Positions 1 through 9,015 of a DNA stretch of 64,000 nucleotides are shown in pieces. Both the position numbers and the translations under genes were made by a program. The notes under the pieces are model-generated. The model was not told the DNA's origin, did no database searches, and saw only the letters and a program-made list of their open reading frames with translations. Location of the stretch: assembly GCF_022605165.1 (NCBI RefSeq), contig NC_063076.1, forward strand, positions 310,001 through 374,000. Reading direction: 5' to 3'. This DNA comes from Purpureocillium takamizusanense (Eukaryota; Ascomycota; Sordariomycetes; Hypocreales; Ophiocordycipitaceae). Position 1 is the stretch's first letter, and each line of letters opens with the position of its first letter.

Positions 1-242
1 CCCCGGCCCAGAGCCCGTACCAGCAGCAGCCGCCGTATTCGCCGCCGCAGACGCAGTCGCCCCCTCCTCCCGAGCAGCAGTATGCCCAGCCGTACCCGCA
101 ACCATATCCCCAGCAGCAGCAGCCGCCGCCACAGCCGTATCCTCAGCAGCAGCAGCCTCCGTACCAGCAGCCGGAGCTGCACGGGCAAAACTATGTGCCT
201 CCCGCGGCGTCGCCTCCGCCTCAGCAGTACCACCAGCAGTAG
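1..242 (+). CDS. 3' end of a Pro/Gln/Tyr-rich protein (partial)
   Basis: Only the last roughly 79 codons of a gene that begins left of the window are present. The open frame starts at base 3 and ends with TAG at 240-242. The visible tail is made almost entirely of Pro, Gln, Tyr and Ser, with repeated YxQQ and PYPQ-like units, so it is an intrinsically disordered low-complexity C-terminus. Such tails occur on many fungal proteins (RNA-binding, endocytic, transcription-related), so no function can be assigned from this fragment. The frame choice rests on the uninterrupted repeat pattern and the stop codon. Other frames through the same stretch give Ser/Arg-rich shadow translations. Confidence 0.6.
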   Translation, partial: PAQSPYQQQPPYSPPQTQSPPPPEQQYAQPYPQPYPQQQQPPPQPYPQQQQPPYQQPELHGQNYVPPAASPPPQQYHQQ

Positions 243-690
243 ACTACGGAGGATAGGGCTCAGTGGCTGTCGCCGCGTCGCGTGGGTGTGATTTGGGTCG
301 TCTCAACGTATAATACACATTTGTTTGTGTTTGTGGGCATCAGGGCGGGTATCAGGGACGTTGAGCGCATGACAGGTGTATCATTTCAGAAGTCGGATAA
401 CGTCGTATTGGCGTCTAATGCATGGCTTGGTCATTCTGCTAGGTCCAGCACCCCTACTGCGTGAAGCACAGCCCGCCCAACTCCCCGTCGTTCCAACGAT
501 GAAAGTCATCCGCGACACAGCAAAAGCATACAGTCTGCGGACCACGTGGGAAGGTCTTCGCCATCCTCCAGCTTGGGTATGATGCTCGTGTCTTGTGACC
601 GCGTCTTATCAATCTGCTCCTGGGATGTGAGGCCCGGCACCGCACGGCTCCCAAGCCATTTTCGTCGAGACCGACAGAGCACAGCGTCCC
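243..690. other. Intergenic, no gene seen
   Basis: About 450 bases between two converging genes. Only short overlapping ORFs without recognisable domains occur here. It presumably holds the two 3' UTRs. Confidence 0.5.
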
Positions 691-1791
691 TTACAACTTG
701 CACCTGGGGCCCTCGTCCACCCTATAAACCAGCTTCTCCCCGCTGACCTGTCCCTTGCGCAAGCGGTCCATGCCGTCCAGCACCCCTCCGAGGCCGCCGC
801 GGCCCAGGGTCACGCGGTGGGGGCGGAGCGCGTTGCTCGACAGCAAGTCCTCGGAGAGCCAGGCCAGGTTCTCCATGAGGATGTTGTCGCTCGGCTCCGC
901 GCAGTACCAGGTATCGCCGTAGTAGAAGCCCTCGCCCAGGACGGTAAAGGCGCCCGCGAAGCTGGCGCGCACGTTGTCCGGAAACGACACGCCCGACAGC
1001 CCGTTGATGTAGCTGTAGTCCCCGCCGCGGGTGGACATGGCGTCGAGGCAGAAGCCGACGCTCTCCTCGTCCGAGATGGTGTCGAAGACGAGCGCGAGCG
1101 CGTCGTCGGACAGCTGTCGGATCCGCGCGGCCGCCCGCGGGTCGTGGTAGTCGAGCGCCACGTCGGCGCCGAAGCCCCTGACCAGGTCAAAGTTCTTGCT
1201 CGAGCACGTCGTGTAGACGTGATAGCCCGACAGCTTGGCAAACTGGATGGCGAACACGCCGGTCGCCGTGGACCCGCCGTAGATGAGGATGGGCGTCCGA
1301 TGGGAGGCTTGCCGCGCCGCCGGCAGCGCGAGGTCGAGGTTCCGGTACAGTCCCAGGGCGATGGTGCTGATGCCGACCCCCAGGGTCGCCGCGTCCTCGA
1401 AGCTGAGGTGGTCGGGCATGCGCATCTGCACATCGGCCTTGGCGATGATGACTTCCGCAAACGCCCCATCCTCGGGGAAGGTTGCGTTGGCGCCGTGGGC
1501 GAAGCCGCACACCCGGTCGCCCTTCCTGAACGGCCTTCGCACCCCCGGTCCGACGTCCTCGACCACGCCGGCGTAGTCGCACCCGAGAATGACCCCCGGG
1601 GTCCCGAGCCCGTCGACCTGCTTCCAGTCACACGGGTTCACCGCCACCGCGACGGTCCTGATGCGGATGTATCCGTCTCGGAGGGGCGGGATCGGCCTGT
1701 TGCGCACCAGCGCCGCCCGGCCGGGCGACTGGATGATGACGGCGCTCTGCACGGGAGCCGGCACGGCGGCGCTTTGCACGGGGGCCGACAT
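691..1791 (-). CDS. Zinc-binding-type alcohol dehydrogenase / trans-enoyl reductase-like (MDR superfamily)
   Basis: This single-exon gene encodes about 366 residues of the medium-chain dehydrogenase/reductase superfamily. The N-terminal GroES-like half contains the typical AVNPCDWK and GCDYAGVVEDVG segments; the Rossmann half contains YGGSTATGVFAIQFAKLSG, an NADPH-binding motif. The pattern resembles the fungal trans-acting enoyl reductases of the LovC type, which reduce enoyl intermediates for polyketide synthases, and the conserved zinc ligands of true alcohol dehydrogenases are not apparent. The reading frame is open to an upstream ATG at 1878. The ATG at 1791 (MSAPVQSA) is preferred because the conserved domain begins shortly after it. 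A short APVQSA repeat follows the start. No polyketide synthase lies nearby in this window, so substrate and partner are unknown. Confidence 0.8.
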   Translation of the reverse strand: MSAPVQSAAVPAPVQSAVIIQSPGRAALVRNRPIPPLRDGYIRIRTVAVAVNPCDWKQVDGLGTPGVILGCDYAGVVEDVGPGVRRPFRKGDRVCGFAHGANATFPEDGAFAEVIIAKADVQMRMPDHLSFEDAATLGVGISTIALGLYRNLDLALPAARQASHRTPILIYGGSTATGVFAIQFAKLSGYHVYTTCSSKNFDLVRGFGADVALDYHDPRAAARIRQLSDDALALVFDTISDEESVGFCLDAMSTRGGDYSYINGLSGVSFPDNVRASFAGAFTVLGEGFYYGDTWYCAEPSDNILMENLAWLSEDLLSSNALRPHRVTLGRGGLGGVLDGMDRLRKGQVSGEKLVYRVDEGPRCKL

Positions 1792-1878
1792 CTCGGACAG
1801 CTGGTGCGAACCAGGCAGGCTTGATCCAGACGACGGTCGGGGAGCGTGAACGGGGCAGCCAGGTTCATCAACGGACAA

Positions 1879-2921
1879 AGACGAGAGCCTTCAGAGCCAG
1901 CTACGTCTTGAATGCAACGGTGAACCACGGCTCGACCTCCATCTCCAAGCCTTCGTACGGGCACCCACCACGAGCGCCCATATCTTATAACTCATGGAAC
2001 GGCCCGCCAGAGCATGCCGCCACGCCAATATGAGGCTTGAGTCCGTGCTTGCGCCAGCTCGCAAGCTTGGCACGAAGCCAGGCCATGCCGGGCATGCGCG
2101 GGCGTCCTGCCACTAGTTCACCAAAACATCTTGATGGTCGGCATTCACCGGAAGCGCTGATTCCGCAGAATGCGTGGAGGAACAGAAGAGGGGCTCGCCG
2201 TCTGCGCCAGCTGTTGGTGGCGAAGCGAAAAAAACGACGCTCCGGCAGAGCTGGATTGGGACGCTCGGGTCACGCGTTGGCATCACTGCCCAGTCCGATC
2301 GAGTCTTTTGTGCATTAGCTGGAGAAAAATGCCCCCATTCATCGTCCGACCAACAATACCGTGAGCCCGCCCCTGACCACCTCCCGAAGCCCTGGGCGGT
2401 TTCGACGAGGGAGGTCGTCCGCATCAGCTTCGCGCCACGTCCCGCGCGGGAACCAGCGCGGATGCGCCACAGAGGTGAGTCCGGGTCAATGGCTGCCTGC
2501 GGGCGGGTTCCTGTTGGGCATTGTGGCTGGGAGATGCCGGACTGACTGCGGAGGCGAGAGGTTTGCGAGTGTAGCATCAGTGGCAGCTTGTTGGTAAGAC
2601 TGGATATGGACGTGCGGAGCATTGGAGGGATGGCCCGCCAGCATTCGTCGTCTATCACAACCACCCAGCAATGCTTGCAGCCAGTGTAGGTGACTGACAC
2701 TTGCAACGACCCGTCTCCAAAGACAATCTTTGCTTCATTCAGACGTATTCCCCGATCTTGCTGCTGCGTCGCAAATGGTCGCGGGATGCCGACGCTGCAG
2801 ATTTGTCCGTGTGTCTCGGCGTACAGGGTAACTCGCCAGGGCGGTGAGCAATTCTGCCGTCGAGCACGTCCAGCCAGCCTCCACCACCGCTCGCGACATC
2901 TCCGACGCTCCTCAGCGGACC
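1879..2921. other. Intergenic, divergent promoter region
   Basis: About 1 kb between the divergently transcribed oxidoreductase and Cmc1 genes. ORFs up to about 197 codons exist on the minus strand (2113-2706) but show no domain or conserved composition, so I do not call a gene. Confidence 0.5.
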
Positions 2922-3471
2922 ATGGCAGCCATGGCCGAAACGCCCAAGCCCGAGCGCCTCGGCGTGCCGTCGCGAAACCCGCTGCCTCTGTCGGCCTCGC
3001 AGGAGGCTCAGGTGCGCGACATTTTCTACGCCCGCGTGCGCAAGCAGTGCGCCGACGAGATCAAAGGTGCGTGCCGTCCGCCGCCTCTGGGTGCATCGGG
3101 GATTCCTTCAAGCTGACGCACGACGACGACGACGACAAACAGCCTTTGCCGCCTGCGCCCTCGGCCGCACGTTTTCCGTTTCCTTTGCCTGCCGCGCCGA
3201 GCACCGCGCCATGAACAGCTGCATGAAGCTGCACGCCTCGCCCGAGGAGCACGACGCCGCGCGCGAGGAGTGGTTTGCCATGCGCCTCGAGCGGCAGCGC
3301 AAGCGCGAGCACGACCGCAACGTCGCCGCCGCGCAGGAGGAGTTTATCCGCGAGTGGTGGGGGCTGCCCGAGGACGTGCGCCTGTCGCGGCAGCGCGAGA
3401 TGGAGAAGAGGTACAGCGAGGAGCGCGTGGGCGGCATGCCGGCCAAGGACCGCCCGCTGCCGGGCAGGTGA
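2922..3471 (+). CDS. CMC1: Cytochrome c oxidase assembly factor Cmc1 (twin CX9C protein)
   Basis: Two exons (2922-3066 and 3143-3471) encode about 157 residues; the 76-bp intron has a GTGCGT donor and CAG acceptor. Joining restores a textbook twin CX9C fold: one CX9C pair spans the splice junction (CADEIK/AFAAC) and the second is CRAEHRAMNSC, eleven residues later. Cmc1-family proteins are imported into the mitochondrial intermembrane space through the Mia40 disulfide relay and help assemble the Cox1 module of complex IV. The C-terminal half is charged and helical, with an RLERQRKREHDR stretch, and ends in a GGMPAKDRPLPGR tail, as usual in fungi. The start at 2922 has a good context; a second in-frame ATG lies at 2931. 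A frame-open extension upstream to 2844 looks less likely to be translated. Confidence 0.85.
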
Positions 3472-3584
3472 GGAGGGGGCAAGACGGGAGAGCAACAGCG
3501 GACGGCAATCACAGCATCATGGGCAGGCGTTTGGAAATGTACAATACATCGGTGTACGATACGACAATGTGCGGGAATAGACCA

Positions 3585-4669
3585 CTACTCGAGCAGCGCG
3601 AGGACCGCCTCTGCGACACCCCAAGACAGCTCGTATCCGCGGCCGCCGAGGCCGTACGCGTGCACGACCCGGCGGTGCCCAAACGCCTCGGCCTCCAGCC
3701 GCGGGCCGCCCCGGCGCGTCGGCCGCCGGCCCACAATGTCACGCAGGACCCTGTACGGGCCGTCGGCGAGGACGGCGGGGTGCGTGGCGGCGAAGCGGTC
3801 CAGCAGCCGGGCCCGCACCTCGGGGCTCGGCTCCGGGTCCCAGTCGTCGGGCTCCTTGGTCCCGCCGATGACGGTGCCGCCGTCGAAGCCGCGCGGCACG
3901 GCAAAGGTCCACGAGCCGTCGGCGTTTTGGCGCGTGACGGTCGCGGACACGGCGTTGGCGACGACGCACGTCTGCCCGCGCGTGGGGAACACGGCCGGGT
4001 CGTCGCCGAAGCCTACGCCCGAGCAGTTGACGACGGCGGCCGCGGATCGGTACGGGTCCATGGCAAAGACCTCGTGCGGGTGGCGCAGCTCCGCGACGGC
4101 GGTCGTGCCGCCGGCGAGGCAGAACTGCCGCAGCAGGAACATGCAGTACACCATGGGGTTGGCGCACCAGGTGCGGTACTCGAAGCCCAGGGCGACGCCC
4201 TCGGGCAGCTCGTCGGGCGCGTGCCTGCGGAACGCCTCGAAGCCGAGCTCGGCGGCCCGCCGGGCGTCGAGCGCGCGGTACGCCTCCGGGGGGTCCTCGA
4301 AGTACTCGATGCCCGTGGTGAAGGTGACGCCGCACTCGGGGTTGGTCTCGACGAGGCGCCGCATGTGCGCGTAGGTGCGGCGGGCCATGGCGTGCTCGCG
4401 CTCCTCGGCGGGCGTGGTCGGCAGGTTCCAGCGGTTGTGGGCGCCGGCCCAGAGCGAGGTGTAGTTGATGGCTGCGCCCGTGGCCGTCTCGAACGGCGTG
4501 GGGAAGTCCCGGGCGACGATGGCGACCTGGTGGCCGGCGCGCAGCAGGCGCAGGGCGCAGCTGAGGCCGATGACGCCGGCGCTGGATGGAGGGCGGGCTG
4601 TAAGTTGGGGGTCGTCTTGACTTGAATACGCTGGCGGGGCACTCACCCGATGACGACGATTTGTGCCAT
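3585..4669 (-). CDS. D-amino-acid oxidase (FAD-dependent)
   Basis: Two exons (4669-4647 and 4581-3585) encode about 339 residues. The 65-bp intron falls inside the dinucleotide fold, and splicing creates the FAD motif VVIGAGVIGLSCA at residues 5-17. Near the C-terminus the family signature VVHAYGLGGRGYELSWGVA supplies the Arg that binds the substrate carboxylate and the Gly-rich FAD contact. The enzyme oxidatively deaminates D-amino acids to 2-oxo acids, ammonia and hydrogen peroxide, normally in peroxisomes. The protein ends in ALLE, without a recognisable PTS1 tripeptide, so peroxisomal targeting is not evident from the C-terminus. D-aspartate oxidase is the close alternative; the signature does not separate them. 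Without splicing, the first ATG of exon 2's open frame would lack the first half of the nucleotide-binding motif, which supports the intron. Confidence 0.88.
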
Positions 4670-5888
4670 GTCCGTGTCTTGGCTATGGTTTGTGTGCTGC
4701 ATCATTCCGAGCCCGTCGCCGGGCCGCTATAAGTGGGCGGCCGGGGCGTCTCGCATTCGGGAAACGGTGCGGAGCCCCGCATCGGCTCCGTCGGTCGCCG
4801 GCCTGCGCGGGCCCGAAGCCGGAGCGATCAACGACGATGGTAACGAGACGGGCAGGTGCATGCTCGGCTCAAGGCAGGGCCGAGGCATGGTGGCAAACGT
4901 AGACGGCACCTCGTGTCTTGCGGGCTGTATTTTGGGCCCGGCTTGGTGTCGTCCACATCGCAGGGGGGGGCGCGCACTCACCACGGACAGCATGGCCGTC
5001 TGGGTCTGTAGGAAGTCACCACTGAGCATCTCTGCCGTCGCACCACGGCACCGCGACTAGGCCCGAGCAAAGACGCCGCTAGCCATGGCCATCGCGCCGA
5101 GCAGTCCTCAAAGACAAAGACTTCTTCACCGCCGCATGCTAGATCTGAGCGTCCATCCCGTCCCGCACACGTGCGGTACAGTACAGCTACAGCGGCTGCC
5201 AGCCAACCTCACCTACTGCCAGCAGCAAGCGAGCACCAGAACCAACGGCGGCAACAAGCGCCCACCCGCCACGCCAATAGCGAGCCCCCCCTCCATGCAT
5301 TCGCCGGACCAGAGCGGAGGTTTGCATGGACGGCGCGTAGCTGCAGTGTGAAAGCGTGTGATGCCGCCCGCCATTGGCCCGTCCCGTGCAGATTCATGGC
5401 GGGCTATTTCGGGCGCCCGCCCAACCCCTCCCCCCGGCCACCTCTGGCTGGCTGATTCGAGCCGCAAGCGCTGAGACTTGATGCTCACACGCTTGTCTGC
5501 AGCCCTCTCACCACTCTACCCGGCTGCGCTCTTCAATCGCTGGCCGCATGGTAGTGCAACTTTCGTACGAGTAATATCTTTAGATGCACTTCGTAGCAGT
5601 AGGTACAATATCCGGCGCCACGCGGAGAGGCCGCGCCAGTCGACTCCGTAAAATGAATGACCCCCCCTTCCTTCCCGCGAGCATCACGGCCGCCTCGCCA
5701 TGCCCTGCCTCCTCCTCCTCCACCTCCTCCTGGTCCGTCCACGGTGTTGTCGACCCGGGATGAACCACGCCCACCCCGTCGAGACGCTCCAGTCGTGACC
5801 GCCTGCCTGCCTGCCTGGCTCTGGCCCAACGCCGGGCCGCCGGCCCCTCGCTCGAGAGTGAGTGAGTGAGAGACAACAGAGAGAGAGC
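4670..5888. other. Intergenic, divergent promoter region
   Basis: About 1.2 kb between divergently oriented genes. No ORF here has recognisable protein character. A homopurine/pyrimidine CTCC-rich patch at about 5700-5735 and a GAGTGAGTGAGAGACAACAG stretch just before the next start probably belong to the downstream 5' UTR. Confidence 0.5.
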
Positions 5889-7796
5889 ATGTCGCCTCAA
5901 CGACAGGAGAGCTTCTCGCTCTTCCCGAACCCAAACTCCCAGCCCCGCGTCCGCCGGTCCGAGTCGCGCGAGCGGCCCCAGGACCGCGTCGCCACGCCGG
6001 AGCAGCGCTCCCGCTCCCGCTCGCACTCGCGCCCGCCGCGGCCCTCGCTGCAGATTACGCCGCCGCAGAACGCGAGGAACGTGCCCGTCGAGGTGGACCC
6101 TCGCGGCGCGGACAACTGGCCACTGGATGGCAGTCGAGACGTCGCCGTGGGTGTGCCACGGCAGCAGCAGCAGCAGCAGCAGCAACGACAACAACGACAG
6201 CAACAACGACAGCATCAGCACCAGCAGCATCAGCACCAGCAGCATCATCATCATCATCAGCACCAGCAACCCGGAGCCGCAGACAGCTATCAGGGCCCGC
6301 AACGGCCGGCGGCGAGGGCTGCCGCCGCCGTCCCCCCCGTGCAGCAGCCGAGGCAGCTCGCAGACGTCCCGGCCCGGACCGACACCAGCCTGTCCCAGGC
6401 CAACACGCTGGTCCGGAGCAGCAGCGTGCGGTCGAGGAGCTCCATCGCCAAGCTGCCCCTGCGCGACGACTCGTCGGCGGCGCCGGCGCCGGCGCTGCGG
6501 TCCATCTTCCCCACGTACAACCCCGAGGTGCCGCTCGGCCAGCAGCAGTATGGCCCGACCCAGATGAGCCCCTCGCGGATCCCGCGCGCCGTCATCAGCC
6601 GCCAGTCCTACTACGAGGAGCCGCAGCAGCCCGTCGACGAGTCCCCCGCGGACGCTCAACATCATCATCACAGCCCGCGGGCACGCAGCCCTGCCTCCCG
6701 CGCCGCCGCCGCGCGGCCCGCGCCCGGCAGTGCGTGGCCGCCGCAGCGGCAGCAGCCGACGCTGGAGCCCCCCGTCGTGCCGGACGCCTGCACGACGGAG
6801 CAGCTGCGCAGTCTCTGGAAGGCGACCAACGGGTGGAAGGCGTCCCCGTCCGAGGGGCGCGTCTTCTGCCTCAAGCTGTCGCAGGCCAAGGACGCGCCCG
6901 TGTACACGCTGTCGTCGGCGTCGGCGCAGCCCTTTTACAGCCTCCGCCTGGACCCCACGTCGGCGTCGGCCTACGTCACGCTCTCGCGGCACGACCCGGC
7001 CAAGCCGCACAAGGACGGGTCGCCGGGCGGCGCCAAGAACTGGCACGAGGCGCTGACGACGACGCTGGAGGAGGAGTCGCGGAGGCACGCGCCCAACGAC
7101 GGTCTCGTCGCGCTGCTCATGCCCACGCCGGCCGCGCGCATGGCCGTCGACAAGGCCGGCGACCGGGCGGCCGTCGAGATGGCGGAGAACGAGTGCGCGC
7201 GGCTCGTCTGGGACGGGGACACGGCCACGCACTTCGTCGTCCACCAGGCCCTGGCCAAGCCGTTCTGCGTCGCCGTCGACCGCTCGCCGGCGTACTCGCG
7301 CGTCGAGTACACGCTCGAGCACACCGAGTCGCCGCGGCACCTGGCCAAGCTGACGCGCGACGGCACGGGAGGCGGGTGGATCGAGCTCGACACGGGCGTC
7401 GCGTCGCAGATCCAATCGTTTTACGTCGTCGACGTGGCCGTCGCGGCGCTGCTGCTGGTCGCGTCGGCCGACGAGCGCAACTCGCCCGCGCCCATCGAGA
7501 CGTTTGAGCCGCCGCCCGCGCCGCCGCCGCCTGCCGTGCTCGCCACCGAGCGCGGCTCCAGCCGGCTCAGCAAGGCGGCGAGCAGCAAGAAGCGCAAGAT
7601 GCAGCAGTTTGAGATGGACGTGGAGAGCCAGGAGAGCCTCAAGGGCGGGGGGACGAAGCTGCCGCTGGCCATACGCGCCGTCGTGAAGCTCGGCAAGGGG
7701 TTGTTCAAGTGCGTCGTGTGGCTGCTGACCGTTGCCTTCAAGTGCGTGGCGGGCGTTTTCAAGCTGCTGTACAAATGCGTGGGATCGAAATACTAA
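5889..7796 (+). CDS. Conserved fungal protein with disordered N-terminus and 11-residue-repeat amphipathic tail
   Basis: One exon encodes about 635 residues from the ATG at 5889 (an in-frame ATG at 5862 is possible). The N-terminus carries an SFSLFPNPN motif typical of a family of filamentous-fungal proteins, some of which I recall being annotated as acetylserotonin methyltransferase-like; no methyltransferase fold is visible, so that name should not be trusted. Residues about 90-120 are a Gln/His tract. Residues about 300-560 look folded (TTEQLRSLWKATNGWKAS onward, then a long beta-rich segment). Residues around 590 hold a basic KKRKMQQF stretch. The final 30 residues repeat an (F/Y)KCV unit every 11 residues, which suggests a membrane-binding amphipathic helix. 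The gene is convergent with UTP11, with 64 bases between the stop codons. Confidence 0.75.
   Translation: MSPQRQESFSLFPNPNSQPRVRRSESRERPQDRVATPEQRSRSRSHSRPPRPSLQITPPQNARNVPVEVDPRGADNWPLDGSRDVAVGVPRQQQQQQQQRQQRQQQRQHQHQQHQHQQHHHHHQHQQPGAADSYQGPQRPAARAAAAVPPVQQPRQLADVPARTDTSLSQANTLVRSSSVRSRSSIAKLPLRDDSSAAPAPALRSIFPTYNPEVPLGQQQYGPTQMSPSRIPRAVISRQSYYEEPQQPVDESPADAQHHHHSPRARSPASRAAAARPAPGSAWPPQRQQPTLEPPVVPDACTTEQLRSLWKATNGWKASPSEGRVFCLKLSQAKDAPVYTLSSASAQPFYSLRLDPTSASAYVTLSRHDPAKPHKDGSPGGAKNWHEALTTTLEEESRRHAPNDGLVALLMPTPAARMAVDKAGDRAAVEMAENECARLVWDGDTATHFVVHQALAKPFCVAVDRSPAYSRVEYTLEHTESPRHLAKLTRDGTGGGWIELDTGVASQIQSFYVVDVAVAALLLVASADERNSPAPIETFEPPPAPPPPAVLATERGSSRLSKAASSKKRKMQQFEMDVESQESLKGGGTKLPLAIRAVVKLGKGLFKCVVWLLTVAFKCVAGVFKLLYKCVGSKY
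6159..6258 (+). repeat. CAG/CAA/CAT trinucleotide tract coding poly-Gln/His
   Basis: Imperfect CAG, CAA and CAT repeats inside the preceding gene encode a run of Gln with interspersed Arg and His. Such tracts change length by replication slippage, so length polymorphism between strains is expected. Confidence 0.85.
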
Positions 7797-7860
7797 TGAC
7801 ATGCCGGGAAATGCTACCAAAGGATCAAAATAAAAAACCGAGACTCCTGTGCCGTGCCGT

Positions 7861-8723
7861 CTATCGCTTCCGTGTCCGCACCATGATCTTGTTGCCTCTC
7901 CTCGTCTTGCCGCCCGACGTGGCCGTCTTGGCCATCTTGGAGCGCTGGATGCCCAGCTTCTCCTCCGTGTCCGTCAGCACCTTGAGCTTCGTGCGCGCGT
8001 TGTCCAGCTGTCGCTTCAGCCGACGCAACGACTTGGCGCGCTCAAACTCGGGGTCGTCGCCTTCGTCGTGATCGTCGTCGGCCACCGGCTCGTCGTCCTC
8101 GTCCTCGTCCTCCGCCTTTTCCAGCGCGTCCTCCATTGCATTGTCCCGCTGCTCCTCGTCGTCGGCGAAGATGATTTTTCGCGGACCCTTGGGCTTTGCA
8201 GGCATCGGCATCTCGTCGTCGTCGTCGTGCTCTTCCTCATCGTCCTCGTCGTCATCCAGCCGGTCCAGTCCCCGCGTCAGCACCACCTGCTCCTCCAGGC
8301 GGCGCACTTCCTTGGCGACGACCTGGCGCATGGTGCGCACGTAGCCAATGTCCTGCGTCTTGAGCAGACGCACCTCGTCGACACTCATGGCGCGGTTCCC
8401 GCGGTCGCCCTCGACGGTGCCGTCCCAGCGTCGCCCGCTCTTGATGCGCGCCCCCGGGCCGCTGCGCGACATCATGCCAAAGTAGAACTCATCCTCGTTG
8501 CGGTCGGCCGCCTTCTGGCGCAGAGACTTGAGCTGCTTCTGCTTCTTGTTGTAGTCTTGTGCGCGGAGCGAGTAGTCCTGGGGGCAGAGGTCAGCCGGCT
8601 GCCGAGCGGGAGGCGGGAGGGACGTACCTTGTGCTTCTCGAGGAGGCCGAGGCGCCGCCGCTCGAGGGGCTGGGCGCGCTCGCGGTGCGGCCGCCGCTGG
8701 ACGGCGTTGCGCATCGACGACAT
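7861..8723 (-). CDS. UTP11: U3 snoRNA-associated protein Utp11 (small-subunit processome)
   Basis: Two exons (8723-8628 and 8577-7861) encode about 270 residues; the 50-bp intron is phase 0 with a GTACGT donor. The N-terminus MSSMRNAVQRRPHRERAQP is the Utp11 signature, followed by RRRLGLLEKHK/DYSLRAQDYNKK and FYFGMMSRSG, all strongly conserved in the family. An acidic Asp/Glu-rich middle (about residues 130-200) and a basic C-terminus (GNKIMVRTRKR) complete the usual architecture. Utp11 is a nucleolar component of the SSU processome needed for 18S rRNA maturation. Length fits the family (about 250-270). The gene is convergent with the low-complexity protein to the left. Confidence 0.92.
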
Positions 8724-9015
8724 TGCGGCTGTGTGTGGTGATGACTCTGATGAGCGCTGAGGTCGAGCGGTGGGTAGCGAAGTTGGTGTCTGTCGGGTGG
8801 CAGAATTCTGAATTTTTGGCGGTGAGTGCGTGGGCCGCTGGACCCACTGTTAGCCACGACGTCGTGCGCGGCGCTTGATTGACGGGCGCTAATCCGCTAC
8901 TATTTCCACTCCACTTCTAGCTACAGTGTAGGTACTTCGTACAGTATACGTACAGGTATTGCCATCCTTCGTAGATGCCGCATCCAGCGTATCCTACATT
9001 ACACATACAGATCAT

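Noticed and set aside
810..1824. Long ORFs on both strands across the oxidoreductase gene
   Set aside because: They are frame shadows of GC-rich coding DNA, rich in Arg/Ala/Pro, without any motif; only the 691-1791 minus frame shows an enzyme fold.
2113..2706. 197-codon minus-strand ORF between the oxidoreductase and CMC1
   Set aside because: No domain, no codon bias like the neighbours, and it lies in what should be a divergent promoter.
6159..6258. CAG tract as a CRISPR-like or structural repeat array
   Set aside because: It is an ordinary in-frame poly-Gln/His tract without spacers.
5580..7820. 746-codon minus-strand ORF opposite the low-complexity gene
   Set aside because: Its translation is Arg/Leu/Val-rich antisense of the plus-strand gene, which has the SLFPNPN motif and an orderly domain layout.
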